From positions 62,001 through 126,000 of the forward strand of contig NZ_JACHTC010000003.1 of NCBI RefSeq assembly GCF_014145635.1: a stretch of 64,000 bases of DNA, read 5' to 3'. Shown one piece after another: positions 38,901 to 46,356 of the stretch. Below the pieces are notes generated by a model. It had not been told where the DNA came from. It worked only from the letters and a program-made list of their open reading frames with translations, and did no database searches. The first letter of the stretch is position 1; every line of letters starts with the position of its first letter. A program made the translations under genes and the position numbers. Origin of the DNA: Myroides sp. WP-1 (GTDB lineage Bacteria > Bacteroidota > Bacteroidia > Flavobacteriales > Flavobacteriaceae).

Positions 38901-39040
38901 CCTTTTATAACAACCGTTGCCCCAGGTAAAGGGAATCCTTCCTCAGAAACCACACCTTTTAAAGTCTTTTCCTGAGCGAATGAAAATTGCACAAATAGCG
39001 CCATAAACAGCACTAAAGTCCATTTTACCTTTGATCTCAT
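35987..39040 (-). CDS. SusC/RagA family TonB-linked outer-membrane transporter (pair 2)
   Basis: A 1017-residue receptor. Signal peptide 1-22; carboxypeptidase-regulatory-like domain about 25-100 (EKTLKGVVSEEGFPLPGATVVIKGT); plug about 115-240 (RIRGRNSMTATNEPLYVIDGIPM, GATAVYGARGTNGVILITTKRG); barrel to the last strand SIVFSLNVKF. No STN domain. It is co-transcribed with the SusD gene 6 nt downstream, from the -7 element at 39066-39073. It resembles pair 1 in the first 100 residues, which suggests a common origin of that exported module, but substrate-facing parts differ. Confidence 0.96.
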   Translation of the reverse strand: MRSKVKWTLVLFMALFVQFSFAQEKTLKGVVSEEGFPLPGATVVIKGTTMGTQTDLDGNYSIKVKEGDVVSFSFIGLQDVTYKVGAANTYNVTMKAVEDMLEEVVVLAYGQVKTKNQVTGNAVAIKGEAVAATPMASADQALQGRVAGLQMSASSGSPGAKQNIRIRGRNSMTATNEPLYVIDGIPMYDGDFSGGNQGTDTPSTSLSLLATINPADIESMTVLKDAGATAVYGARGTNGVILITTKRGKSGATKFNFSTRVGFQNNAVKGPRLLTSNEKEEIFLDGLYNTFGAAEGFSREEAGTYALANYAKSGNYGNWVAAGRPNNDWGEYVKNADAPLTSINFSATGGSDRHNFYASISHDKIESTVIGSDFRRIGASLSFMQKISDKIEFNTSIKVTNTKQNGISEGGAYFSNPNYTKLVMNPWNPLYNADGSYFLPNSGYHNVVYTTKNNQTLNDVTRVINSNSLSYAITDDLKFTSSIAIDYTLADFSEYRNPVHGDGKNYGGTAAKAVRSNFNYVAQNGLDYKFYLGDSHQFNAKVLVEYQKSKRRFLEGSGQIVLEGFNSLAAAAANKDAAYEFLDDANLGYVGIINYNYQNRFLVDLTGRREGSSKFTDRIGYFYSVGGAWNMHLEDWMAYQEVISTMRFRGSYGTNGNSQINPNQYVRRADIVSYDGEAALVPVQIGGPIGWEKQQKMDFGFMMGMFEDRFTLGATYFESKTSDLLYKKTLSKMSGFESQMMNMGAMNNRGIELELNADIVRSKDFNISVGANFGTVRNRITEMPVINGVEMEDYKSYTADVRGHAVSEWYMPTWAGVDPQTGQPMWFDKNNKATSDYTKAESRFQGASALPKFTGGANLHVDYKGFYLDGMFTFAGGHKIYEQYAFKTAGTTSALVSSNASADMLDRWQKPGDITDVPIVQFEPTGGNVNFTSPSTRFLHDGDYIRLRNVTLGYNFNSNITRTLNVDGLTLSVIGTNLWTWVKDKGLNYDPEVDALGYVNVATPPVKSIVFSLNVKF

Positions 39041-39065
39041 TATTTAAATTGAATTAGTTAGTCCA

Positions 39066-39073
39066 CAAACATA
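39066..39073 (-). promoter_or_regulatory. Putative promoter of SusCD pair 2, -7 element
   Basis: TATGTTTG on the minus strand matches TAnnTTTG, 25 nt upstream of the susC ATG, a spacing close to that of pair 1. Confidence 0.55.
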
Positions 39074-39460
39074 AAAAACTAATCTAAAACCTAGTTAACT
39101 TTCCATATCATTAACGAGAAAGTAAACAACAATTTACTAACAAATAAAGATTATATTAAAGAAATTATATAAAAAAAATTAAATCAATAAAAAAACAAGC
39201 CAAAAAACCATATAAAAAATATCACGCCAGAAGCTAAAAAACTTAACAAATACTTATTCAAACTCTAACATTTAACACATAAAAAAAACACATAAATACG
39301 TTCAAAAACCACAAAAACCTAAGAATCAAGCAACAGGGTTCAAACAAGCACAAAAAGAGAAAAAAATTATTTAATGTTAAATTTTAAATTGTTAGGATTT
39401 CTTTAATGGATTCCTTAGTTAATATTACCTTTTACAGATACAGATTCACTTAGAGAATAC

Positions 39461-39468
39461 TACCTTTG
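39461..39468 (+). promoter_or_regulatory. Putative rnhB promoter, -7 element
   Basis: TACCTTTG matches TAnnTTTG, 18 nt ahead of the ATG at 39487, so the leader would be about 12-14 nt. This also argues against the upstream TTG at 39466 as start, since that codon lies inside the element. Confidence 0.6.
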
Positions 39469-39486
39469 TTTATTATTATTTCAATT

Positions 39487-40086
39487 ATGTTACTACATCA
39501 TTATTCAGACGCATTATACGAAGCAGGAACAGACGAAGCAGGGCGAGGGTGCATTGCAGGCCCTGTAACAGCGGCTGCCGTAATACTACCACCGGATTTT
39601 TCGAATGAAATCTTGAATGATTCGAAGCAACTATCCGCAAAAAATCGCTATAAACTTCGCACACTTATTGAAGAACAAGCATTAAGTTATGGAGTAACAC
39701 ACTTACACGAAGCGGTAATTGAAGAATTAAATATTTTGCACGCTGCAATAAAAGCGATGCACGAAAGTGTAGGTAAATTGAAGCCTGTTCCCGATTTTTT
39801 AATCGTCGATGGAAATAAATTCACTCCTATTCCCGATATCCCACATCAATGCATTGTCAAGGGAGATGCCAAGTATCTAAGTTTAGCAGCAGCCTCTGTC
39901 TTAGCCAAAACATATCGCGATGATTACATGAATCAGATTCACGAAGAATTTCCCATGTACAATTGGCAAAAGAATAAAGGATATCCTACACAAGAACATC
40001 GAGCGGCAATTTTAGAATATGGACCTTGTAAATACCACCGAAAATCGTTTAAACTTCTACCTGATCAATTAAAATTGGATTTATAA
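39487..40086 (+). CDS. rnhB: Ribonuclease HII
   Basis: A 199-residue enzyme that cuts RNA in RNA-DNA hybrids and removes single ribonucleotides from DNA. The catalytic carboxylates are visible: Asp16 and Glu17 in GTDEAGRG, Asp108 in LIVDGNK, and Asp127 in VKGDAKY. The C-terminal block [25 protein letters not shown] in near-standard form (here starting RDDYM) and HRKSFKL are present. I start it at 39487. It stands alone between divergent SusCD genes and converging hemL, with a bidirectional terminator behind it. Confidence 0.96.
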   Translation: MLLHHYSDALYEAGTDEAGRGCIAGPVTAAAVILPPDFSNEILNDSKQLSAKNRYKLRTLIEEQALSYGVTHLHEAVIEELNILHAAIKAMHESVGKLKPVPDFLIVDGNKFTPIPDIPHQCIVKGDAKYLSLAAASVLAKTYRDDYMNQIHEEFPMYNWQKNKGYPTQEHRAAILEYGPCKYHRKSFKLLPDQLKLDL

Positions 40087-40090
40087 AAAT

Positions 40091-40128
40091 AAAAAAGACT
40101 CTTTTACAGCCGTAAAAGAGTCTTTTTT
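40091..40128. terminator. Bidirectional terminator between rnhB and hemL
   Basis: A perfect 17-bp stem AAAAAAGACTCTTTTAC/GTAAAAGAGTCTTTTTT with a 4-nt loop lies between the two converging genes. Confidence 0.92.
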
Positions 40129-40144
40129 ATTTTATGATGTTTGC

Positions 40145-41425
40145 TTACGAAAATACGGTTTCAACTGCTTGAATCGTAAAATCAAGATCTTCATATGTCA
40201 ACGCATCTGTAATAAACCATGTTTCGTAGGACGAAGGCGCGATATACACTCCTTCTTTGAGCAGACCATGGAAAAAAGTTTTAAATGTATCATTATTTCC
40301 ATAACCAGCTGTTTCGAAATCAACAACTTCTCTTTCGTCAAAAAACACAGAAATCATAGACCCTACTCGATTGATCGTGTAGTTAATTTGCTTTGCTTCT
40401 AGTACCTTGCGAATACCTTGTTCTAAATAGGCAGTTTTCTCTTCTAAACGCTTAAATAAAGTCTCATCCTCACTGATTGCTCTCAACATTGCCAATCCTG
40501 CAGCCATAGCTAGGGGATTTCCAGCTAACGTACCAGCTTGATATACGGGCCCTATAGGAGCTAAATAATCCATTATTTTGGCAGAACCTGCGAAAGCACC
40601 TACAGGTAATCCTCCTCCAATTACTTTCCCAAAGGTCACCAAATCAGCCTTTACACCAAACAGTTCTTGCGCACCGCCTTTTGCTAGACGAAATCCAGTC
40701 ATTACTTCATCAAAAATCAACAACATACCATGTGCATCACACAACTGACGTAGACCTTCCAAGAATCCTTCTTTTGGTGGCACACACCCCATATTTCCAG
40801 CAACAGGTTCAATGATAATCGCTGCTACTTCTCCTTTATTTGCTTCAAGAATAGCTGCCACATTTGCTAAATCATTATACGTTGCTAGCAAAGTATCCTT
40901 TGCTGTACCTTGTGTTACTCCAGGACTATTAGGAGATCCAAAAGTTACCGCACCACTCCCTGCTTGGATCAAGAATGAATCTGAGTGTCCGTGGTAGCAT
41001 CCTTTAAATTTAATGATCTTCTCTCTATCTGTATACCCTCTTGCTAAACGAATTGCGCTCATACACGCTTCTGTACCTGAATTCACAAAACGTATTTTAT
41101 CTACATTTGGCACCATGGATACGGCTAACGCTGCAATTTCTGTTTCTATTGCTGTTGGCATCCCAAAAGAAGTTCCCTTTTTAGCTTTTTCTATCACTGC
41201 TTCTACAACTGGAGGATAAGCATGACCTAATAACATAGGTCCCCAAGAATTGATATAATCAATTAAACGATTCCCATCCACATCATACAGATAAGCTCCT
41301 TTTGCTTCGTTGACAAAAATGGGTGTTCCTCCTACAGATTTAAATGCTCTTACTGGAGAATTAACTCCTCCAGGAATAACTTTTTCAGCTTCAGCAAAAA
41401 GCTGACTACTTCTTTGATATAACAT
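40145..41425 (-). CDS. hemL: Glutamate-1-semialdehyde 2,1-aminomutase
   Basis: A 426-residue PLP enzyme that turns glutamate-1-semialdehyde into 5-aminolevulinate, the last step of the C5 route to tetrapyrroles. Lys267 in [15 protein letters not shown] is the PLP lysine; [22 protein letters not shown] and FDEVMTGFR are the standard cofactor-binding blocks. It lies 6 nt behind the glucosaminidase gene, in an operon with an ACC-deaminase-like gene that has no obvious link to haem synthesis. Length is normal for the family. Confidence 0.97.
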   Translation of the reverse strand: MLYQRSSQLFAEAEKVIPGGVNSPVRAFKSVGGTPIFVNEAKGAYLYDVDGNRLIDYINSWGPMLLGHAYPPVVEAVIEKAKKGTSFGMPTAIETEIAALAVSMVPNVDKIRFVNSGTEACMSAIRLARGYTDREKIIKFKGCYHGHSDSFLIQAGSGAVTFGSPNSPGVTQGTAKDTLLATYNDLANVAAILEANKGEVAAIIIEPVAGNMGCVPPKEGFLEGLRQLCDAHGMLLIFDEVMTGFRLAKGGAQELFGVKADLVTFGKVIGGGLPVGAFAGSAKIMDYLAPIGPVYQAGTLAGNPLAMAAGLAMLRAISEDETLFKRLEEKTAYLEQGIRKVLEAKQINYTINRVGSMISVFFDEREVVDFETAGYGNNDTFKTFFHGLLKEGVYIAPSSYETWFITDALTYEDLDFTIQAVETVFS

Positions 41426-41431
41426 GGTGTT

Positions 41432-42349
41432 TTATAATTTTAAACGTTGACCAATCGATAAATTCGTTCCATCGAGTTTATTTGTCTTCTGTAACTTCGC
41501 TACCGTTGTATTGTATTTTTTCGAAATGGAATACAGCGTATCTCCCTTTTGTACCGTATGCGTTTTAGCAGACGCTACCTGGGTTTCTGTTTTTTTGTTA
41601 TCCACTTCTTTTTGTGTTTCTTTTTTTGCCTTTGCAGGTCGATCTCCCAACACTTCGCGATCATATTGATCCAACGTATAACGTTCAATCAAGCTAATCA
41701 ACTTGTTAGCATACTTAGGATCTGTAGCATAGCCTGCTTTTTTCAATCCGTGCGCCCATCCTTCATAATCGTCTTTATCCAATAAAAACAAATCACTATA
41801 ACGGCTGCGAGAAACTAAAAATTGCGAGTGATCGCGATAAGATTCTTCCGGTGCTTCATATTTTCTAAAACACTCATCTGGTGCATCATCTGTATGGCGA
41901 ACAGAAGGTCCATCCCATTCTTTATGACACTTAATCCCAAAGTGATTATTGGCATTTCTACTCAATGTTCCTTGACCTGAACCCGACTCCAAAACCCCTT
42001 GTGCCAACGTAATACTCGCTGGGATTCCATATGCAGACATATTGTCTTTGGCAATATCTTTATATTGTAAAATATAGTCTTTTATCATATCTGTCGTTAC
42101 AGATATACTAGAGGTAGCAACTAAAGTCTCACTAGCCTTGTTAGTTGTTTTGCGTTCTCTTTCTTTTTCTCTCTTTGCATCTTCCTGAACACGACGCTGT
42201 TCCTCAACCTTTCGTTGCTGAGTTCTATATTGCTCTTTGGAAACCAATTCTTTAGACTTCACCTTCTTTCCAGTCAACTTCGAATTGTTTTTAACTCCAC
42301 AACTTACAAGCGTAAGTAGGCAAAACATTAAAAGGGTTTTTCTGTACAT
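41432..42349 (-). CDS. Lipoprotein with glucosaminidase and LysM domains
   Basis: A 305-residue cell-wall hydrolase. Lipobox TLVSC gives lipid-modified Cys17. A highly charged linker with coiled-coil character (about 30-70, rich in K, E, R and Q) leads to a FlgJ-type N-acetylglucosaminidase domain at about 88-235, with Glu121 in QGVLESGSG as the likely catalytic acid. A LysM peptidoglycan-binding domain ends the protein (about 259-305). It probably trims peptidoglycan from the inner face of the outer membrane. It overlaps neither neighbour: 4 nt behind the ACC-deaminase-like gene and 6 nt ahead of hemL. Confidence 0.92.
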   Translation of the reverse strand: MYRKTLLMFCLLTLVSCGVKNNSKLTGKKVKSKELVSKEQYRTQQRKVEEQRRVQEDAKREKERERKTTNKASETLVATSSISVTTDMIKDYILQYKDIAKDNMSAYGIPASITLAQGVLESGSGQGTLSRNANNHFGIKCHKEWDGPSVRHTDDAPDECFRKYEAPEESYRDHSQFLVSRSRYSDLFLLDKDDYEGWAHGLKKAGYATDPKYANKLISLIERYTLDQYDREVLGDRPAKAKKETQKEVDNKKTETQVASAKTHTVQKGDTLYSISKKYNTTVAKLQKTNKLDGTNLSIGQRLKL

Positions 42350-42353
42350 ATAG

Positions 42354-43238
42354 CTATTTTATTTTTTCATTCCAACCTTGCAATCCTCCTGTGTGAATAG
42401 CGAGAATCTTACTGTTTTGTGCGAACTTATTCTGCTCAATTAAATCAAAGATACCAAAAAGTAGTTTACCTGTATAAATTGGATCCAAAAGAATTCCTGT
42501 GTTTTGCTTAAAATCTGCAATAAACTGCAATAATTCCGCATTGTATTTCGCATACCCTCCAAAGTGATAAGCAAGTTGTAAAGTCCAATTTTCCTTTTGT
42601 GTATACTTTTTAATTTCGTCAGCTAAGAAATCTCCTTTCAATGCAGGAAACCCGTATACTTGCTGATGATCCCATGATCGATTAATAAGTCCTGCAATCG
42701 TTCCGCCTGTACCAACAGCACAACAAATATAATCGTATTGTACGTCCTGATGTTGTATAATTTCTTCGGTTCCCCTTACTGCTTCCTCATTTGTTCCTCC
42801 TTCAGGAACTAAATAAAAATCGCCAAACTCTCTTTTTAACTCAGCCAAAAAAGCAAGATCTTCTTTGTTGCGATAAGCAGTACGAGTAATAAATTTAAAG
42901 CGCATTCCATCTGCTTCTGCTTTTTTTAAGGTCGGATTTTCACGATATACACCTGCAACTTCTTCACCTCGAATTACACCAATGGTTTCTATTCCTAATA
43001 GTCGCCCTGCAGCAGCGGTTGCGGCAATGTGATTGGAGTATGCTCCACCAAAAGTCAAAACCTGCTTAACATTAGCCTGCAAAGCAGCTTGCATATTGTA
43101 TTTTAACTTCCTGAATTTATTTCCTGAAATCTCTGGATGCAGCAGGTCTTCTCTTCGAATAAAAAGTTCAACTCCATTCGCAAATGGAAGTTTTACTTTT
43201 TCTGTTGGCACTATATCGTTTGAAAATAAATCATGCAT
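42354..43238 (-). CDS. 1-aminocyclopropane-1-carboxylate deaminase/D-cysteine desulfhydrase family protein
   Basis: A 294-residue fold-type II PLP enzyme. Lys41 in ISGNKFRKLKYN is the expected PLP lysine, and FGGAYSNHIAATAAAG and CCAVGTGGTIAGL are the substrate and phosphate-binding loops. The family contains ACC deaminases, D-cysteine desulfhydrases and many uncharacterised members; the sequence does not decide between them, and D-cysteine or another D-amino acid is more likely than ACC in a bacterium of this kind. First gene of the operon with the glucosaminidase lipoprotein and hemL. Confidence 0.88.
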   Translation of the reverse strand: MHDLFSNDIVPTEKVKLPFANGVELFIRREDLLHPEISGNKFRKLKYNMQAALQANVKQVLTFGGAYSNHIAATAAAGRLLGIETIGVIRGEEVAGVYRENPTLKKAEADGMRFKFITRTAYRNKEDLAFLAELKREFGDFYLVPEGGTNEEAVRGTEEIIQHQDVQYDYICCAVGTGGTIAGLINRSWDHQQVYGFPALKGDFLADEIKKYTQKENWTLQLAYHFGGYAKYNAELLQFIADFKQNTGILLDPIYTGKLLFGIFDLIEQNKFAQNSKILAIHTGGLQGWNEKIK

Positions 43239-43454
43239 TCTAAATCACTTTTAACTGTTTTCTCTCTAATATACTATCTATTATATCCATTTATTTGTGA
43301 AAAGATTAAAACAAATAATACCAGAGTTTTTAGTAACTTACCTTCGGAAAAATAAAGTAGGAACTAAGATCTAAATACCTCGCAAAACTAGCTAATAGTT
43401 TTAAGGTTTTGACTTAAAAAACACATAAATAATTAACCACATAAAACGCATACA

Positions 43455-45443
43455 ATGACTTTTAAGGAACAAATTTTACAAGGGATTCCAAATGAGCTAC
43501 CTGCAAAAAAGGCGTATGATCCGGCAATTAATCACGCCCCAAAACGCAAAGAAATACTGACAGAAGAGGAAAAGAAACTTGCCTTAAAAAATGCTTTACG
43601 TTATTTTGATGCAAAGCATCATTCCGAGTTAATCCAAGAGTTTAAAGAAGAATTAGACACCTATGGTCGCATCTACATGTACCGATTCAGACCGGATTAC
43701 ACGATGTACGCACGACCAATAGAAGAATATCCGGGTAATTCTACACAAGCGAAAGCTATTATGTTGATGATTCAAAATAATTTAGATTACGCCGTAGCAC
43801 AACACCCGCACGAGTTAATTACCTATGGTGGAAATGGGGCTGTGTTCTCGAATTGGGCTCAATATTTACTAACAATGCAATATCTAGCACAAATGACAGA
43901 CGAGCAAACGTTAGTTATGTATTCAGGACACCCTATGGGATTATTCCCTTCACACGCTAAAGCACCTCGCGTAGTGGTAACCAATGGGATGATGATTCCA
44001 AATTATTCCAAACCGGATGATTGGGAAAAATTCAATGCCTTAGGTGTTACACAATATGGACAAATGACAGCAGGAAGTTATATGTATATTGGTCCACAAG
44101 GTATTGTACACGGAACGACAATCACCGTACTAAATGGTGGAAGAAAAATAACGAAAAACGGAGAAGATTTAACAGGAAAACTATTTGTTACCTCTGGTTT
44201 AGGAGGGATGAGTGGCGCTCAACCAAAAGCAGGAAACATTGCTGGTTGTATTACCGTTTGTGCAGAAGTTAATCCAAAAGCAGTACACACCAGACATTCA
44301 CAAGGATGGGTAGACGAAGTAATTACCGATTTAGATGCCTTAGTACAACGCATACAACAAGCGCAAACGAATAAAGAAGTTGTGTCGATTGCCTACCAAG
44401 GAAACGTGGTAGAAGTTTGGGAAAAATTCGCAGATGACAATGTTTTTGTTCATTTAGGTTCTGATCAAACGTCTCTACACAATCCATGGGCAGGAGGATA
44501 CTACCCTGTTGGACTTTCTTTTGAAGAAGCCAACGATATGATGGCGAACAATCCTACACTATTTAAGGAAAAAGTACAAGAATCGCTTCGCAGACAAGCG
44601 GCAGCAATCAATAAACACACGGCCAAAGGAACTTACTTCTTTGATTATGGAAATGCCTTCTTATTAGAAGCCTCTAGAGCTGGTGCGGATATCATGGCTA
44701 GCAACGGTATTGACTTTAAATACCCTAGTTATGTGCAAGATATTATGGGACCTATGTGTTTTGATTATGGTTTTGGTCCATTCCGTTGGGTATGTGCTTC
44801 AGGAAAAGCAGAAGATTTAGCTAAAACAGATGAAATTGCTTGTCGTGTATTAGAAGAAATCATGCAAAACTCTCCAGTAGAAATCCAACAACAGATGGCG
44901 GATAATATCCGCTGGATTAAAGGTGCTCAAGAAAACAAGTTAGTTGTTGGCTCACAAGCGCGCATCCTGTACGCTGATGCTGAAGGTAGAATCAAGATTG
45001 CTGAAGCCTTTAACAAAGCAATTAAAGAAGGAATTATTGGCCCAGTTGTATTAGGCCGTGATCACCACGATGTATCGGGAACTGACTCTCCATACCGTGA
45101 AACCTCAAATATTTACGATGGATCTCGTTTTACAGCAGATATGGCCATTCACAATGTGATTGGAGACAGCTTTAGAGGAGCCACTTGGGTTTCTATTCAC
45201 AACGGCGGTGGTGTTGGCTGGGGAGAAGTAATCAACGGTGGTTTTGGTATGCTTTTAGATGGTTCTAAAGAAGCCGATGAAAAATTAAAGTCCATGTTAT
45301 TCTGGGACGTAAACAATGGTATTGCACGACGCAATTGGGCTCGAAACAAAGAAGCTACTTTTGCCATTAAACGCGCCATGGAAGCAGAGCCTCTACTCAA
45401 GGTCACTCTTCCTAATATCGTTGATGAAAGTTTATTAAATTAA
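43455..45443 (+). CDS. hutU: Urocanate hydratase
   Basis: A 662-residue NAD-dependent enzyme converting urocanate to imidazolonepropionate in histidine breakdown. The NAD-binding region shows YGGNGAVFSNW at residues 124-134, followed by MYSGHPMGLFPS; the C-terminal part has GRDHHDVSGTDSPYRET and IHNGGGVGWGEVINGGFGM. It is about 100 residues longer than the best-known bacterial enzymes (near 555) and closer to the eukaryotic-type length, the extra sequence lying mostly at the N-terminus and within the middle. No hutH, hutI or hutG is next to it; a DUF4136 lipoprotein gene follows after 23 nt. Confidence 0.96.
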   Translation: MTFKEQILQGIPNELPAKKAYDPAINHAPKRKEILTEEEKKLALKNALRYFDAKHHSELIQEFKEELDTYGRIYMYRFRPDYTMYARPIEEYPGNSTQAKAIMLMIQNNLDYAVAQHPHELITYGGNGAVFSNWAQYLLTMQYLAQMTDEQTLVMYSGHPMGLFPSHAKAPRVVVTNGMMIPNYSKPDDWEKFNALGVTQYGQMTAGSYMYIGPQGIVHGTTITVLNGGRKITKNGEDLTGKLFVTSGLGGMSGAQPKAGNIAGCITVCAEVNPKAVHTRHSQGWVDEVITDLDALVQRIQQAQTNKEVVSIAYQGNVVEVWEKFADDNVFVHLGSDQTSLHNPWAGGYYPVGLSFEEANDMMANNPTLFKEKVQESLRRQAAAINKHTAKGTYFFDYGNAFLLEASRAGADIMASNGIDFKYPSYVQDIMGPMCFDYGFGPFRWVCASGKAEDLAKTDEIACRVLEEIMQNSPVEIQQQMADNIRWIKGAQENKLVVGSQARILYADAEGRIKIAEAFNKAIKEGIIGPVVLGRDHHDVSGTDSPYRETSNIYDGSRFTADMAIHNVIGDSFRGATWVSIHNGGGVGWGEVINGGFGMLLDGSKEADEKLKSMLFWDVNNGIARRNWARNKEATFAIKRAMEAEPLLKVTLPNIVDESLLN

Positions 45444-45466
45444 CTCACAAACAAAATAAGTAAGCG

Positions 45467-46024
45467 ATGAAAACAGTATCTAAATTTCTCATTCTTGCGG
45501 CTGTCAGCATTTTTTCAGCCTCTTGTAGTAGTGTGCGTGTTTCTGCTGATTACGACAAAAACACGAATTTTACTTCGTATCAAACCTATGCTTTTTTCAA
45601 AGAGGGAATTGACAACGTAAAATTAAACGACTTGGACAAGAAGCGCATTCTAAACGCAATTGACCAAGAGATGGCAGCAAAAGGCTTTACTAAAACGGAT
45701 AGTAATCCTCAGCTATTAGTGAATATCTTCACTAAATCACAACAGCAAGTAAATGTTACAACCAATAACGACTACTTCTACTCAAGATACGGATATTACG
45801 GTTGGGGTTATGCTCCTTATTGGGGAACACCTACAACAACAGTATCCACTTCAATTGAAGGGAAATTGTACATCGATTTCATCGATACAAACAAGAAAGC
45901 TTTAATCTGGCAAGGAATTGGAACAGGCTATATTGACAATGCCAATACACCGGAAAAGAAAGAAGCTAAAATTCAAGGGTTTGTACAGAAAATATTAAGT
46001 ACATATCCACCTGATAAAAAATAA
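45467..46024 (+). CDS. DUF4136 domain lipoprotein
   Basis: A 185-residue lipoprotein with lipobox FSASC (Cys20) followed by SSVRVSADYDK. The family pattern DYDKNTNFTSYQTYAFFK, then IDQEMAAKGFTKTDSNPQLLVNIF, then a Tyr/Gly-rich segment (YYSRYGYYGWGYAPYWG) and the strand GKLYIDFIDTNKKALIWQGIGTG fits DUF4136. The function is unknown. It lies 23 nt behind hutU, but a link to histidine use is not implied by sequence. Its stop codon forms part of a perfect 28-bp inverted repeat. Confidence 0.88.
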   Translation: MKTVSKFLILAAVSIFSASCSSVRVSADYDKNTNFTSYQTYAFFKEGIDNVKLNDLDKKRILNAIDQEMAAKGFTKTDSNPQLLVNIFTKSQQQVNVTTNNDYFYSRYGYYGWGYAPYWGTPTTTVSTSIEGKLYIDFIDTNKKALIWQGIGTGYIDNANTPEKKEAKIQGFVQKILSTYPPDKK

Positions 46025-46083
46025 AATCACAAAGAAGAAAGGGGCTAAAACAATGGTTTTAGCCCCTTTCTTCTTTGTGATTT
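46024..46083 (+). terminator. Perfect 28-bp inverted repeat behind the DUF4136 gene
   Basis: The arms 46024-46051 and 46056-46083 are perfectly complementary over 28 bases with a 4-nt AATG loop. The core AAAGGGGCTAAAAC/GTTTTAGCCCCTTT would be a normal terminator stem; the outer AAATCACAAAGAAG/CTTCTTTGTGATTT extends it far beyond what termination needs. The last base of the stop codon is the first base of the stem. Confidence 0.85.
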
Positions 46084-46298
46084 GTTTGTGTTTAAAGAAA
46101 ACAAATCTTAGTCTATGTATCTCTCCGATAGAAATCCAACACTATTCTCGAGAACTAACTCTTAAATAAAAATCACCTCTCGCTATTTATTAGTATAATA
46201 CCATAAAAAGCGACGATAATTGTAAAGCAACAAAAATCATATACAAATACAATAGCTTATCGATTCATACATTCAAAAGAACACTCTTATCTCTAAAA

Positions 46299-46332
46299 AA
46301 AAGGAGATTTAACTTTCGTTAAATCTCCTTTT
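46299..46332 (-). terminator. Terminator of the Ig-like lipoprotein gene
   Basis: A perfect 15-bp stem AAAAGGAGATTTAAC/GTTAAATCTCCTTTT with a 4-nt loop is followed by T on the minus strand. The 46084-46298 stretch between this and the previous hairpin holds nothing I can support. Confidence 0.9.
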
Positions 46333-46356
46333 CTATTTAATAAGATATAAATCAAA

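Larger units (their letters stand above)
39041..39486. other. Divergent intergenic region, SusCD pair 2 / rnhB
   Basis: 446 bp, extremely AT-rich. It holds the -7 element for susC at its left end and the one for rnhB at 39461-39468. Between about 39080 and 39440 I see no open frame, hairpin or repeat worth calling. Confidence 0.6.

Noticed and set aside
39466..39486. TTG start for rnhB
   Set aside because: The codon lies inside the likely -7 element, and the ATG at 39487 fits the family start.
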